From Methylocaldum szegediense (lineage in GTDB: Bacteria > Pseudomonadota > Gammaproteobacteria > Methylococcales > Methylococcaceae): 64,000 nt of DNA. The stretch covers positions 1,116,001 through 1,180,000 of the forward strand of contig NZ_OX458333.1 of the NCBI RefSeq assembly GCF_949769195.1. The letters are read 5' to 3'. The notes beneath the pieces are model-generated. The model was given only the letters and a program-made list of their open reading frames with translations. It did no database searches and was not told the DNA's origin. Below, piece by piece: positions 1-9,672 of this stretch (position 1 is the stretch's first letter; every line of letters begins with the position of its first letter). A program made the translations under genes and the position numbers.

Positions 1-667
1 CGGAATCCTGAAAGCGACGCCGCATCTCCGCGGCATTGGCGGCCTCGCGCACCAGATCGAGTTCATCCAATATGGTTTTTTCGAACTCGGCGACGACCTC
101 GACTGGCCGAAGGCGCCGGCCGTCGGACCAGAAGCGTTGAGCGAGCCTGGCCAATTCGTACAAAAGGGCGATGTCGGACCGGATCTGCTTCTCGATGCCG
201 GGTCGAAGCACTTTGACCACTACGGCCTGTCCGTCGTGCAGCTTTGCCGCGTGTACTTGCGCGACGGAGGCGGAGGCCAGCGGCGTTTCGTCGAACTCGG
301 CGAAAATTTGGGCGACCGACTGTCCCAAGGCCTGCTCGACGATGGCTTTGGCTTCGCTGCCGGGGAAAGCCGGCACGCGGTCTTGAAGCTTGACCAGTTC
401 CTCTGCGATGTCGTCCGGCAGTAGATCCCGGCGGGTAGACAGGGTTTGGCCGAACTTGACGAAGATCGGACCCAAGTCTTCCAACGTTTTTCGGATTCGG
501 ACGCCGCGCGGTTGGTCTTTGGAGCCCAGCCAGTAATTCGGGGATAGGGCAGCGACGAAGCGGACTGGCCGGAACAAATGAGTGGCCAGTACCAATTCGT
601 CCAGGCCGTGGCGCACCAGCACGCGTTGAATGTGTAGCAAGCGCCTGATTAGCTTCGGTCGGACCAC
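1..667 (-). CDS. ubiB: UbiB, ubiquinone biosynthesis atypical kinase (5' part; runs off the window)
   Basis: Minus-strand reading frame giving about the first 222 residues of UbiB. UbiB is a membrane-associated atypical kinase/ATPase of the ABC1/ADCK family needed for coenzyme Q synthesis. Visible family blocks are RVLVRHGLDEL near the N-terminus, the K-x-G-Q motif in FVKFGQTLSTRRD, ASASVAQVHAA (the alanine-rich nucleotide loop) and LRPVEVVAEFEKTILDELDL. The catalytic and C-terminal membrane part lies beyond base 1. I chose a GTG start at 667, preceded by AGGGA at a usual spacing, because the frame above it shows no family similarity. It lies 13 bp after ubiJ and ends the run ubiE-ubiJ-ubiB, so it is probably co-transcribed with them. 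Confidence 0.9.
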   Translation of the reverse strand, partial: MVRPKLIRRLLHIQRVLVRHGLDELVLATHLFRPVRFVAALSPNYWLGSKDQPRGVRIRKTLEDLGPIFVKFGQTLSTRRDLLPDDIAEELVKLQDRVPAFPGSEAKAIVEQALGQSVAQIFAEFDETPLASASVAQVHAAKLHDGQAVVVKVLRPGIEKQIRSDIALLYELARLAQRFWSDGRRLRPVEVVAEFEKTILDELDLVREAANAAEMRRRFQDS

Positions 668-680
668 GAGAGGGAGTTCC

Positions 681-1337
681 CTAGACAGCGGACTCGGGAT
701 CCGAGGGGGTAGCCTGCAACGAGCGGCGAATCCGTTCTATTCGGACTTCGAGGCGGTCGCAATCGGCACGCAGCCGATCGACTTCGGCGTAGAAGGCGTC
801 GGCCTCGGTCTGTGCCGGCAGTTCCCGGCTTTCTTCCTGCCAATATTCAGCGAGATCGAGTCTCAAGGTGTTGAGGGTGTCCCTGGACCAGGCGAGTCCT
901 GAGCGAAAGAGCTCGAAGCAGGTCGAGGCAAACGCTTGACCAGTATATTGGGCAAGTTGAGCCTCGAAGTCGACGTTCAGTTTCTCGAACAGTGCCTGGA
1001 AGCGGCGCGCCGTCTCCATGTCGCCGTCGATTTCGATGTCGCCCGAAGAGAGGAGTTGCCTCGGGGATTCGCCGAGTCTGAGCCTGGTGAAGGCCAGAAT
1101 CGAACCAGCCAGCGTCACGTCTGGTCGACTTCCGAAATCGCCGAGTACTTGCACGCTCGTATCGGTAGGGCAGAAGTAGATCGAGAAATCGAACGGGCGC
1201 GGTTTGAGTTCGATCACTTTGCCCGCGATCGGCGCCAGCAACTCGCGGCTTCGGGGATCCAGGCTCACATAGTGCGCGACCGCACGTTCCAGCGCTTCCG
1301 CGAGAAAACCGGCCAACACCGGATGGCGAACCGTCAC
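681..1337 (-). CDS. ubiJ: UbiJ, SCP2-domain ubiquinone biosynthesis accessory factor
   Basis: A 218-residue protein between ubiE and ubiB, which is the classical place of ubiJ (yigP). UbiJ carries an SCP2-type lipid-binding domain that holds the polyprenyl quinone intermediates for the soluble Ubi complex. The N-terminal half (about residues 10-115) reads as the SCP2 fold, with segments such as LELKPRPFDFSIYFCP and DVTLAGSILAFTRL and the typical SGDIEIDGD stretch. The C-terminal part (about 160-205) is charged and probably coiled-coil (ADAFYAEVDRLRADCDRLE). The start is GTG at 1337, 2 bp after the ubiE stop, which indicates translational coupling. The family is poorly conserved in sequence, so gene order carries much of the weight. 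Confidence 0.85.
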   Translation of the reverse strand: MTVRHPVLAGFLAEALERAVAHYVSLDPRSRELLAPIAGKVIELKPRPFDFSIYFCPTDTSVQVLGDFGSRPDVTLAGSILAFTRLRLGESPRQLLSSGDIEIDGDMETARRFQALFEKLNVDFEAQLAQYTGQAFASTCFELFRSGLAWSRDTLNTLRLDLAEYWQEESRELPAQTEADAFYAEVDRLRADCDRLEVRIERIRRSLQATPSDPESAV

Positions 1338-1339
1338 GG

Positions 1340-2089
1340 TCAGACCTTATAGCCCCGATGAACGGCGACCACGCCGTGAGTGAGATTGAAATACTCGCAG
1401 CGCTCGAAGCCCGCTTCGAGCATCATCTGCTTGAGCTTTTCCTGGTTGGGGTGCATCCGAATGGATTCGGCCAGGTACTGATAGCTCTCGGCATCGTTGG
1501 CAACAAGCTTGCCGAGCATGGGCAAGACCTTGAACGAGTAGAGATCGTAGACCTTCTTGAACACCTTACCCTGCGCTTCCGAGAATTCCAGGATGATCGC
1601 CCGCCCACCCGGCTTCAGGACCCGATAAATCGAGCGCAGGGCCTCATCTTTGTGAGTTACATTGCGGAGGCCAAAGGCGATACAGACGCAATCGAACTGG
1701 TTGTCACGAAACGGCAGTTTTTCGGCGTCGATCTGCGCATAGCTCACGTTGTCGACCACGCCCTCGTCTATCAGACGGTCGCGGCCACGTTTCAGCATCT
1801 CGGCATTGATATCGGAAAGAATAACGCGCCCGTTCGGTCCGACCCGCTTCTGGAAGAGAGATGTCATGTCGCCTGTGCCGCCTGCCAGATCCAGAACCTT
1901 CTCCCCGGCACGCACGTGGCTCAGCTGCAAGGCGATCCGTTTCCAAATCCGATGAATGCCCAGGGACATGAGGTCGTTCATGATGTCGTACTTGTCCGCG
2001 ACCGAGTCGAACACGGCTTTTACCAATTTGGCCTTCTCGCTCGCGGGGACCTCACGGAAGCCGAAGTGGGTGGTTTTTTGATCGTTCAT
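1340..2089 (-). CDS. ubiE: UbiE, demethylmenaquinone/2-polyprenyl-benzoquinol C-methyltransferase
   Basis: A 249-residue class I SAM methyltransferase performing the C-methylation step of ubiquinone (and menaquinone) synthesis. Family signatures are the N-terminal THFGFREVP and [24 protein letters not shown] region, the SAM motif [13 protein letters not shown] (about residue 66), the block [18 protein letters not shown], and the C-terminal end in which [16 protein letters not shown] matches the usual UbiE terminus. The length equals that of known UbiE proteins. It is followed 2 bp later by ubiJ and then ubiB, and preceded by the DUF971 gene and hslVU, all on the same strand, which suggests one long operon. 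Confidence 0.97.
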   Translation of the reverse strand: MNDQKTTHFGFREVPASEKAKLVKAVFDSVADKYDIMNDLMSLGIHRIWKRIALQLSHVRAGEKVLDLAGGTGDMTSLFQKRVGPNGRVILSDINAEMLKRGRDRLIDEGVVDNVSYAQIDAEKLPFRDNQFDCVCIAFGLRNVTHKDEALRSIYRVLKPGGRAIILEFSEAQGKVFKKVYDLYSFKVLPMLGKLVANDAESYQYLAESIRMHPNQEKLKQMMLEAGFERCEYFNLTHGVVAVHRGYKV

Positions 2090-2144
2090 TCGTTAGAGGC
2101 CGGATGGTTTCTTGATGATCGCTCGGGCGAGCGGTTGTTTGATT

Positions 2145-2513
2145 TCAGGGAGTTTGGTTTCGACGCTGATATCCTGCTTGCTCCAGTTTCTTCAGATACT
2201 CGTTCCAGAGTTCCGTCTGATGCCGGCCCAGATTGTACAGCAACTCCCAGGTGTAAATGCCGGAATCGTGGCCGTCGCTGAAGCGGGGAGCGATAGCATA
2301 ATGGCCCACCGGCCGGATCTCCGTGATGGTGACATCCTCTTTTCCGACCTGGAGAACGCCTTGATCCGGTCCGTGGCCGCGGACCTCGGCGGAAGGCGAG
2401 TAAACCCTAAGGTATTCGCAGGGCAGCTTGAAGACAGAGCCGTCCTCGAACGCAATTTCGAGAATCCGCGACTTTTGATGGAGCTTGATTTCTGTGGGTA
2501 GCGGCGTAGCCAT
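2145..2513 (-). CDS. DUF971 (gamma-butyrobetaine hydroxylase-like N-terminal domain) protein
   Basis: A small protein of 122 residues if started at the ATG at 2513 (MATPLPTEIKLHQ). A longer form starting at TTG 2531 would overlap the hslU stop as TTGA. The sequence shows the DUF971 pattern: LEIAFEDGSVFKLPCEYLRVYSPSAEV, then a glycine-rich turn, GHYAIAPRFSDGHDSGIYTWELLYNLG and a charged C-terminus. DUF971 proteins resemble the N-terminal domain of gamma-butyrobetaine hydroxylase, and a link to iron-sulfur cluster handling has been proposed for some. Its constant place next to hslVU and ubiE in gammaproteobacteria is the main contextual clue. The function is not established. Confidence 0.85.
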   Translation of the reverse strand: MATPLPTEIKLHQKSRILEIAFEDGSVFKLPCEYLRVYSPSAEVRGHGPDQGVLQVGKEDVTITEIRPVGHYAIAPRFSDGHDSGIYTWELLYNLGRHQTELWNEYLKKLEQAGYQRRNQTP

Positions 2514-2527
2514 GGTGTGACAGCCGA

Positions 2528-3853
2528 TCAAAGGATGTAGCGGCTCAAGTCTTCATCCTGCGCGAGTTCGGACAGATAACGATTCACGTACTCGGCATCG
2601 ATGACCACGGTCTTTCCGGCATGATCCGGCGCTTCGTAGGAAATCGTTTCGAGGAGGCGTTCCAGCACGGTATGCAGCCGGCGGGCGCCGATATTTTCGG
2701 TACGCTCGTTCACTTCCCAACTGATCTCGGCGATGCGGGCGATGCCGTCCTGGGTGAATTTCAATTCCACGCCTTCGGTAGCCAGCAGCGCAGTGTATTG
2801 CTCGGTCAGCGAGCTGGCCGGTTCGGTCAGGATGCGGATGAAATCCTCCACCGTCAGCGCGTTCAGTTCTACTCGAATGGGCAACCGGCCTTGAAGCTCC
2901 GGAATGAGATCGGACGGCTTGGACAGATGGAACGCGCCGGAGGCGATGAACAGGATGTGATCGGTCCTAACCATGCCGTATTTCGTACTCACGGTTGAAC
3001 CTTCCACCAAAGGCAACAGATCGCGCTGCACGCCTTCGCGAGAAACGTCAGGGCCGCCGTATTCGCCGCGCTTGCAGATCTTGTCGATTTCGTCGATGAA
3101 CACGATACCGTTTTGTTCCACCGCTTCCACGGCGCGCAGCTTGATGTCCTCTTCGTTGATCATCTTGGCCGACTCTTCCTCGCGAAGGAGTTTGAGCGCG
3201 TCCTTGACTCTTAGCCTGCGCGTGCGAGTACGTCCGGAATGGAGGTTCTGAAACAGACTCTGGAGCTGATGGCTCATCTCTTCCATGCCGGGCGGCGCCA
3301 TGATTTCCACGCCTATTGGGGAGGCGCTGACCTCGATCTCAATTTCTTTGTCGTCGAGTTCGCCGTTACGAAGTTTTTGCCGGAACTTCTGGCGTGTCGC
3401 CGATTCAGAGGACTGCGTCTCTCCGCTCCAGCCTGAAGTGCCTGGCAACAAAGCGTTCAAGATTCGCTCTTCGGCCGCCTCTTCGGCACGGGTGCGCACC
3501 TTCGCCATTTCGCTTTGCCGCGTCATTTTCACGGCGGCGTCGACCAGATCGCGAATGATCGATTCTACGTCGCGTCCGACATAGCCGACTTCGGTGAACT
3601 TGGTCGCCTCTACTTTAATAAACGGTGCGTTGGCGAGTCGCGCGAGACGGCGCGCGATCTCGGTCTTGCCGACGCCGGTCGGGCCGATCATGAGGATGTT
3701 CTTGGGCGTAATCTCTTCGCGCAGTCCGGGTTCGATCTGCATGCGCCGCCAGCGGTTGCGCAAGGCGATAGCGACCGCGCGTTTGGCTGCGGCCTGCCCG
3801 ACGATGTGTTTGTCCAGCTCGTGGACGATTTCTCGGGGAGTCATGTGCGTCAT
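2528..3853 (-). CDS. hslU: HslU, ATPase subunit of the HslVU protease
   Basis: A 441-residue AAA+ unfoldase that forms hexamers capping the HslV peptidase and feeding substrates into it. Visible elements are the [17 protein letters not shown] start, the Walker A motif GPTGVGKTE (about residue 57), the GYVGRDVES pore-loop region (about 91-99), an I-domain insertion (about 110-240, highly charged), Walker [10 protein letters not shown], the sensor region [11 protein letters not shown] and the C-terminal EDLSRYIL tail that docks into HslV. The start at 3853 overlaps the hslV stop by 4 bp. Length and motifs are normal. Confidence 0.98.
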   Translation of the reverse strand: MTHMTPREIVHELDKHIVGQAAAKRAVAIALRNRWRRMQIEPGLREEITPKNILMIGPTGVGKTEIARRLARLANAPFIKVEATKFTEVGYVGRDVESIIRDLVDAAVKMTRQSEMAKVRTRAEEAAEERILNALLPGTSGWSGETQSSESATRQKFRQKLRNGELDDKEIEIEVSASPIGVEIMAPPGMEEMSHQLQSLFQNLHSGRTRTRRLRVKDALKLLREEESAKMINEEDIKLRAVEAVEQNGIVFIDEIDKICKRGEYGGPDVSREGVQRDLLPLVEGSTVSTKYGMVRTDHILFIASGAFHLSKPSDLIPELQGRLPIRVELNALTVEDFIRILTEPASSLTEQYTALLATEGVELKFTQDGIARIAEISWEVNERTENIGARRLHTVLERLLETISYEAPDHAGKTVVIDAEYVNRYLSELAQDEDLSRYIL

Positions 3854-4413
3854 GGGTGTTCGTGCAGTTCCCGTTGCATCTCCAGTTCTTCGATGACCAG
3901 ATTGCGATTGGTATAAATGCAGATATCGGCGGCAATTTGCAGCGACTTCTCGACGATTTCGGCGGCGCTGAGTTGGGTGTTCTCCAACAGCGCGCGGGCG
4001 GCCGCCTGTGCGAACGGCCCGCCGGAACCGATGGCGATGAGTCCGTTTTCCGGCTCGATGACGTCGCCGTTGCCTGAAATGATCAAAGAAACTTTCGAAT
4101 CAGCCACCGCGAGCAAGGCCTCCAGCCGGCGCAGCATTCGGTCGGTGCGCCAGTCTTTCACCAGTTCGACCGCTGCCTTGGTCAGGTTGCCGCGCTGCTT
4201 TTCCAATTGACCTTCAAAGCGTTCAAATAGGGTGAACGCATCGGCCGTCGCGCCGGCAAAGCCAGCGAGCACGCGCCCATGATAAAGCCGGCGGACCTTT
4301 CGGGCGTTGCCTTTCATGACGGTGTTGCCCATGGTTACCTGTCCGTCGCCACCGATGACGACTTTATCGTCGCGGCGGACGGATACGATGGTAGTGCCGT
4401 GAAACTGTTCCAC
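3850..4413 (-). CDS. hslV: HslV, peptidase subunit of the HslVU protease
   Basis: A proteasome-like threonine peptidase. The sequence reads [16 protein letters not shown], with the catalytic Thr directly after a Gly. The first six residues are therefore a short propeptide, as in Burkholderia and Xanthomonas HslV. Later family blocks are [44 protein letters not shown] and [21 protein letters not shown] set the start at the GTG at 4413 (187 residues) rather than at an upstream in-frame start at 4485. The upstream 24 residues have no counterpart in the family, and a promoter-like TACAAT sits inside that stretch. hslU follows with a 4-bp overlap. Confidence 0.95.
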   Translation of the reverse strand: MEQFHGTTIVSVRRDDKVVIGGDGQVTMGNTVMKGNARKVRRLYHGRVLAGFAGATADAFTLFERFEGQLEKQRGNLTKAAVELVKDWRTDRMLRRLEALLAVADSKVSLIISGNGDVIEPENGLIAIGSGGPFAQAAARALLENTQLSAAEIVEKSLQIAADICIYTNRNLVIEELEMQRELHEHP

Positions 4414-4440
4414 AGAGTTACCTGTTTGGCTAAAACCGCA

Positions 4441-4446
4441 ATTGTA
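4441..4446 (-). promoter_or_regulatory. Possible -10 element of the hslV operon
   Basis: On the minus strand the hexamer TACAAT lies 27 bp before the chosen GTG start of hslV. No convincing -35 box is seen at 17 bp, so a sigma-70 type call is weak. A heat-shock sigma-32 promoter would be expected from family knowledge but is not obvious. Confidence 0.35.
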
Positions 4447-4557
4447 CACTATCCGGTACGCATGGGTTGCCGATGGCGCCGGCATTCGATTCTTAGAGTC
4501 GGCAACGTTCGCGATGGTGCGAGATAATGTACGACTATTTTGATTTCAGCGACGGTC

Positions 4558-5757
4558 ATGAGCCAGTTACCTTCGATACGCCTCAAGAAAAATGAAGAGC
4601 GGCGCCTGCGTGGTGGTCATTTATGGATATTCAGCAACGAAGTCGATATCGAAGCGATGCCGCTTAAGTCGTTCGGGGCGGGGGATTTGGCGATTGTGGA
4701 GAGCTCGCGCGGACAAGTCCTGGGCATCGCGTACGTCAATCCCGCATCGCTGATTTGCGGCCGCCTGCTGACGCGAGATGCGCACGCCGCAATCGATCGA
4801 GCCTTCTTCGAACGACGTTTGACGCGTGCGCTGCGTTTACGCGAGCGTTTGTTTTCCCGCCCCTTTTATCGTCTCACCTATGGTGAAAGTGACGGGTTGC
4901 CGGGAGTCGTCATCGACCGCTTCGACGATGTGTTCGTGGTACAGACCAATACGGCCGGCATGGAACGGCTGCAGGAGCCTTTGGTGGCAGCGATCGAGGC
5001 GCTATTTGCTCCCAGGGCCATTGTTGCGAAAAACACATCCAGCCTTAGAGCCTTGGAGGGACTGGACACTTACACGTCCATCCTCCGGGGCACCTTAGAC
5101 GGCCCAATCCAAATCGAGGAAAACGGCGCCCGATTCTTGGTCGATCCCATAAGCGGACAAAAAACCGGCTGGTTTTTCGATCATCGCGAGAGTCGGGCCG
5201 TAGTCGCGAAGCTCTCGCGGGGCCTACGCGTACTCGATCTCTTCTCGTACACCGGGGCATGGGGCGTGCAAGCGGCGCTGGCAGGCGCCGCGTCGGTTGA
5301 GTGCGTGGACGGGTCCGAGGCCGCTTTGGCGTTGGCGGCGGAGAACGGCCGGCTCAACGGCGTCCTAGAGAAAATGCGCTTGATCAAAGACGATGCGTTC
5401 GAGTTTTTGAAGCGCGCCAGGGAAGAGCGGCAGCGTTATGACCTCGTCGTGCTCGACCCGCCGGCGCTGATCAAGCGTAAGAAAGACGTCGGCCAGGGAA
5501 TTGAAGCGTACCGGCGGCTGAATCAAGCCGCGATACAGGTTCTAGCGCCCGGCGGTATTCTGGTATCCGCATCCTGCTCGTTTCATTTGCGCTGGGAAAC
5601 GTTGCACGATCTGTTGCGGGCTGTAGCTAGGGCATTGGATCGCCATGTGGTTTTCTTCGGTCGCGGCGGACAGGCTGCCGATCACCCGGTACATCCCGCC
5701 ATTCCGGAGACCGATTATCTGAAGACTTTCTTTTGCTATATAGGCGAGAGCTTATAA
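4558..5757 (+). CDS. rlmI: RlmI-type 23S rRNA (cytosine-C5) methyltransferase
   Basis: A 399-residue protein starting MSQLPSIRLKKNEERRL. The N-terminal PUA domain (about 1-80, RRLRGGHLWIFSNEVD) binds RNA. A middle domain follows (LTYGESDGLPGVVIDRFDDV), then a Rossmann methyltransferase domain with SGQKTGWFFDHRESR, motif I VLDLFSYTGAWGVQAALAGA and the active-site block VLDPPALIKRKKDV. RlmI methylates C1962 of 23S rRNA, and length and motif order fit. I chose the ATG at 4558; a TTG at 4540 is in frame but adds six unlike residues. The gene is divergent from hslV, and its 3' end overlaps the convergent cNMP-binding gene by 6 bp. Confidence 0.9.
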   Translation: MSQLPSIRLKKNEERRLRGGHLWIFSNEVDIEAMPLKSFGAGDLAIVESSRGQVLGIAYVNPASLICGRLLTRDAHAAIDRAFFERRLTRALRLRERLFSRPFYRLTYGESDGLPGVVIDRFDDVFVVQTNTAGMERLQEPLVAAIEALFAPRAIVAKNTSSLRALEGLDTYTSILRGTLDGPIQIEENGARFLVDPISGQKTGWFFDHRESRAVVAKLSRGLRVLDLFSYTGAWGVQAALAGAASVECVDGSEAALALAAENGRLNGVLEKMRLIKDDAFEFLKRAREERQRYDLVVLDPPALIKRKKDVGQGIEAYRRLNQAAIQVLAPGGILVSASCSFHLRWETLHDLLRAVARALDRHVVFFGRGGQAADHPVHPAIPETDYLKTFFCYIGESL

Positions 5758-8085
5758 GCCTTGCGTCGGCTTGGACAGCATCGCTTTCGCTGGCGGCTGC
5801 TCCAGGGATGCTCCGGTGTCTAGCGCCAGCAAACGGCTGACCACCTTTCGGCCGGATGTGGTACCGAACAGTCCGCCGAGGATGAGAGCCGTTAGGAACA
5901 GCGTTGTCGCGAGGGTCACCGGAAACCAGATGGCAAATTCGAAGCACGGCTTTTTCCTTTGATCTTGGTCTCCCGCTTTAGCGGCGGATTCCAACACAGC
6001 TAGCCGGGCCCGGGCCAATTGAAGGTCCTCTCGAAGCCGGTTTCCGTCCTGCTCCATTTCCCGGAGTCTAGCTTGCATTCCCGCCAGCTCGTCGGCGTGC
6101 TGGCGGTGCAGAGCCTCCAGCTCGCGGCGCAGCGCTTCCGTATCGGTGGCGCTGCCAGTGGACCGCTCCATTGCGGTTTGAAGTTCCGCGACCTGGCGAG
6201 CTAAATCCGCTACCTGCCGTTCTGCGGAAGCTTTGTCTCTTATTGCCAATCGGTTGATAGTTTTCAGCCGTTCGATTTCTTCTTTCAACGCCGATAGAGC
6301 TTTTTCGCCCTTACTGTTTTCTTCGCTGGCCTTCTTGGCTTGGCGGGCTACGAGTTGCTCGTAATTCTCCCGCAAGGATCGCAGCGCGACATCTCGGTCG
6401 TTCGCTAGCTCGCGCACCTTTTCCAGCTCGGCCTTCAAAGAGGCGACATCCTCCTTGGCTTTCCGCAATTCGTTTTCCACCTGCTCGCGCTGTTCCGTGA
6501 GGGCCGCGGTGGTCGCAATGATTTCATTGGCCTTCGCCAATTGCGTTTCCAGCGCCTGCGCCCGGGCAGTGGCCTCGGCAGCCCTGTTTTCAGCGTCCGC
6601 TAGGCGCCGGGCGAGATCCTGCTCCCGCAAGGCGCGTTCCTGTATCGACGCTTCTAGTTCCTGCAGCCGGCTCTTCAGTGTTGCCAGGTCGTCGTCCGGA
6701 CCTGGGTTTCCGCTTCGCTCGGTGGCCAACAGGGCGTCCAAGGTTGGGGTGTGTTCCGTGGGAGGGGGTGAATCGGTCCATGCGATCTCTCGATCGGACG
6801 GCTCTTCCGGCCCGCGAGCGTGGAAGGTGTATCCGGCATCTTCCGAGGATTCCTCCCGGTCAATTTCGCCATCCGGCGTTTCATGCACCTCGAGCGACAG
6901 TCCTTCATGTTCCTCCGGGTTCTTGCCGATGTCGACTTCTTCGTTGGCCGGGTCCGGTTGCTCGCGGTGCGGCGCTCGGTAAGCGGTAGCCGCCAAAGAG
7001 CGGGAGGGTGTCCATTTGGTCGCCTCGATTACCAGGTGATCGCGCGGCGCGTTGACGATCCCGCCGGCCAGGACCTGCGCTTCGAATCCGTAGCGAATCA
7101 GCAGAAAGGCGGCGGCCTCGCTGAGTCGTCCGTCGTCGCAAACCAAAAGGTATTTGCTCTGCCGGTTCAGGGTCGGGAGCGTCACCCGCAACGAAAAGAA
7201 TGGAATATTGAGGCTTCCCGGCAGGCGCCCCTGCTCGTAGGCATCCGGCGTTCGGACATCCAGCCAGACCGCATCCCGGCTAGCCATCCGTTGGGCGGTT
7301 TCAAAATCGACGTGAGAGATCACCGGCTCCTTGAGCAACTTGATAAAACTCGCCTTGTCGAGCCTGAGCAGGACACCGTCGGTGAGCATAGTAACCGTTA
7401 CGTTACGAGGTTCGCCGGAAATCAGGGCATCTTCGCCGAAGGTTTCGCTGACTTTCAGCGTGGCCAACTTGATTTCTTTCGCGAGCCGAGACGGCTTGCG
7501 CGTCAAGGCGCAACGCCCCTTTTTAATGATGTAGTAATAGTCACCGGGATCGCCTTGACGACAGATGACATCGCCTTTCTTGACTTCTATTTCTTCGAGA
7601 CCGCGAAGGATCGCTTGAATATTGGCCGGAGATAGGCGTTGGAAGAGTGGCGATTTGAGCAAAGCCGTCATCCAGTCGCGCGTGGGTTCTTCCGGAATAT
7701 CGCTGACCTTGTAGGTAGGCACGTCCCGGTTGAGGTCCTCCTGCTGGTTTATGAGGTACGGGGCGATTCGGACGTACCGGACGGCATCGTTCGCAACCGC
7801 CGACACTTTTCGTGGAATCTGGTGAGCGAGAGCAAATCGGGCGGTTTCCGTTCCGCCGCTGACTGAATCCATTTCTACGCCTCCCGCCTGCAGCGATATC
7901 GTACCGCTCAGCAGATACACGAATTCGTTATTCGTGTCTCCCTGTCGAAAGAGGACGGAACCTTTCGGCGCCTCTTCGATTTGGATTTGCGAGCAGATCT
8001 GCTCGAATCGGGTGTCGGAGAGGGTGTTGAGTGGAATCAAACGGCGCAATTCCTGTGCGTCAGAGGCGCTCACGGCAGAAGGCAT
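5752..8085 (-). CDS. Cyclic-nucleotide-binding / rhodanese / coiled-coil membrane protein
   Basis: A 777-residue protein from the ATG at 8085 (MPSAVSASDAQEL). The reading frame stays open much further upstream, but that part lies across the degQ promoter and start. Domain order: a first cNMP-binding-like domain (about 15-125, KGSVLFRQGDTNNEFVYLLSG); a second, more typical one (about 150-265, KKGDVICRQGDPGDYYYIIKKG and FGEDALISGEPRNVTV); a rhodanese domain (about 265-360, VWLDVRTPDAYEQGRLPGS) in which the active-site loop reads LLVCDDG with a Cys; an acidic linker; a long coiled coil (about 460-690); one membrane helix (WFPVTLATTLFLTALILGGLFG); and a short tail. I infer a membrane-anchored sensor that integrates a nucleotide signal. 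The exact role is unknown. Confidence 0.85.
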   Translation of the reverse strand: MPSAVSASDAQELRRLIPLNTLSDTRFEQICSQIQIEEAPKGSVLFRQGDTNNEFVYLLSGTISLQAGGVEMDSVSGGTETARFALAHQIPRKVSAVANDAVRYVRIAPYLINQQEDLNRDVPTYKVSDIPEEPTRDWMTALLKSPLFQRLSPANIQAILRGLEEIEVKKGDVICRQGDPGDYYYIIKKGRCALTRKPSRLAKEIKLATLKVSETFGEDALISGEPRNVTVTMLTDGVLLRLDKASFIKLLKEPVISHVDFETAQRMASRDAVWLDVRTPDAYEQGRLPGSLNIPFFSLRVTLPTLNRQSKYLLVCDDGRLSEAAAFLLIRYGFEAQVLAGGIVNAPRDHLVIEATKWTPSRSLAATAYRAPHREQPDPANEEVDIGKNPEEHEGLSLEVHETPDGEIDREESSEDAGYTFHARGPEEPSDREIAWTDSPPPTEHTPTLDALLATERSGNPGPDDDLATLKSRLQELEASIQERALREQDLARRLADAENRAAEATARAQALETQLAKANEIIATTAALTEQREQVENELRKAKEDVASLKAELEKVRELANDRDVALRSLRENYEQLVARQAKKASEENSKGEKALSALKEEIERLKTINRLAIRDKASAERQVADLARQVAELQTAMERSTGSATDTEALRRELEALHRQHADELAGMQARLREMEQDGNRLREDLQLARARLAVLESAAKAGDQDQRKKPCFEFAIWFPVTLATTLFLTALILGGLFGTTSGRKVVSRLLALDTGASLEQPPAKAMLSKPTQGL

Positions 8086-8283
8086 GTTCGTGTAATTGGA
8101 TCTTTCGAAATTTCGGATGTTGAGGACAGATCGTTTCCGAGATCCGAGTCTATGGCGTTGTTCGGTTTTCCTACGCTTCCATATAATAGACCATCCCTCC
8201 GCAAGCACTGTGTGACCCATATCAATTATCGGTGGCTTGCATCCAGGCCATCCAATCGTCTTGAAATCACCGAGGTTTAACAA

Positions 8284-9639
8284 ATGACCAATATTCGTGG
8301 ATTGCTTCCGCTTCTTTTGGGCGGTCTGCTGTTCTTGTCGAACGCAGCCTATGCCGCCTGGCCGACCAGCGTGGACGGCCAGCCTTTGCCCAGCCTTGCT
8401 CCCATGCTGAAGAGAGCGACGCCGGCCGTGGTGAATATCTCGACGAGAACGCAGATTCAGGAAGCTGAGCATCCTTTGTTGCGCGATCCTTTTTTTCGCT
8501 ATTTCTTCGACATTCCGAATCAACCCCGCCGCCGTGAAACCTCCAGTTTGGGTTCGGGTGTGATCGTCGATGCGAGGCGCGGCTACATCCTGACTAATAA
8601 TCACGTGATCGACAAAGCCGACGAAATTATGGTGACGCTCAGTGACGGCCGCCACCTCAGTGCGAAATTGGTCGGGGCCGATCCGGAATCTGATATCGCG
8701 GTGATCAAGGTCGAAGCAGACAATTTGACCGAACTGCCGGTCGCGGACTCTAGCCAACTGCAGGTAGGCGATTTCGTGGTGGCTATAGGCAATCCGTTCG
8801 GACTGGGGCAAACCGTGACCTCCGGGATCATTAGCGCACTCGGGCGTTCCGGGTTGGGGATCGAAGGCTACGAGGATTTCATTCAGACCGACGCCTCGAT
8901 CAACCCCGGCAACTCTGGCGGTGCCCTGGTCAATCTAAGAGGTGAGCTGATCGGAATCAACACCGCCATCTTGGCGCCTAGCGGAGGTAACGTGGGCATC
9001 GGCTTCGCCATTCCCTCCAATATGGCGACCAGCATCATGACCGCGTTGATCGAGCACGGTGAAATACGCCGCGGTCTGCTCGGCGTAACGATTCAGGACT
9101 TGACTCCCGAACTTGCTCAAGCCTTCGGTCTCACCCGCAGCCATGGTGCCGTAATCACCGGTGTGCAGCCGGATTCGCCGGCCGCCAAGGCCAAGCTCGA
9201 ACCCGGCGACGTCGTGCTTGCGATCAACGACCGTCCCGTAAGGAACAGCATGGATGTCCGCAATGCGATCGGCATGCAGCAGATCGGCGACAAAGTCGAA
9301 ATCGAAGTGCTGCACAAAGGAGAGACCGTGGTTCGCGTGGCGAGAATCGCGGAGCCCAAGATCAGCCGGGAGGATGGCAAGAAGGTTCATCCCAAGCTTT
9401 CCGGCACTATGCTGAGCGATACCGAGCCGAACGCGCGGGTACAAGGAGTGCGTGTGGAGAAAATCCACACGGCTTCCTATGCTTACCGAGCCGGTCTTCG
9501 GCCCGGCGACGTCATCGTCATGGCCAATCGCGAACGAGTGGGTAATCTGAGAGAACTCAAGGCCGTGGTCAGCGGCAGCGCCGAACTGCTGCTCAATGTG
9601 CAGCGAGAAAACGGTTCGTTCTTCTTGTTGCTGCGTTAA
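8284..9639 (+). CDS. degQ: DegQ/DegP-type periplasmic serine endoprotease
   Basis: A 451-residue Do-family protease. A signal peptide (LLPLLLGGLLFLSNAAYA, residues 7-24) sends it to the periplasm. The trypsin-like domain shows the catalytic triad His107 (TNNHV), Asp137 (ESDIAVI) and Ser211 (NPGNSGGAL). Two PDZ domains follow (about 255-350 and 370-450; RRGLLGVTIQDLTPELA and YRAGLRPGDVIVMANRERV). Family members degrade or refold damaged envelope proteins. The gene is divergent from the cNMP/rhodanese gene, with about 200 bp between the two starts. DegQ rather than DegP is a judgement based on length; the two cannot be separated surely here. Confidence 0.93.
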   Translation: MTNIRGLLPLLLGGLLFLSNAAYAAWPTSVDGQPLPSLAPMLKRATPAVVNISTRTQIQEAEHPLLRDPFFRYFFDIPNQPRRRETSSLGSGVIVDARRGYILTNNHVIDKADEIMVTLSDGRHLSAKLVGADPESDIAVIKVEADNLTELPVADSSQLQVGDFVVAIGNPFGLGQTVTSGIISALGRSGLGIEGYEDFIQTDASINPGNSGGALVNLRGELIGINTAILAPSGGNVGIGFAIPSNMATSIMTALIEHGEIRRGLLGVTIQDLTPELAQAFGLTRSHGAVITGVQPDSPAAKAKLEPGDVVLAINDRPVRNSMDVRNAIGMQQIGDKVEIEVLHKGETVVRVARIAEPKISREDGKKVHPKLSGTMLSDTEPNARVQGVRVEKIHTASYAYRAGLRPGDVIVMANRERVGNLRELKAVVSGSAELLLNVQRENGSFFLLLR

Positions 9640-9672
9640 TACCGAGGACGACTCTCGACTCGTTGATGTTGG

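Noticed and set aside
8086-8811. Upstream extension of the cNMP/rhodanese reading frame to 1,019 codons
   Set aside because: The extra 242 codons run antisense through the degQ start and promoter region and show no domain similarity; the ATG at 8085 fits the first cNMP domain.
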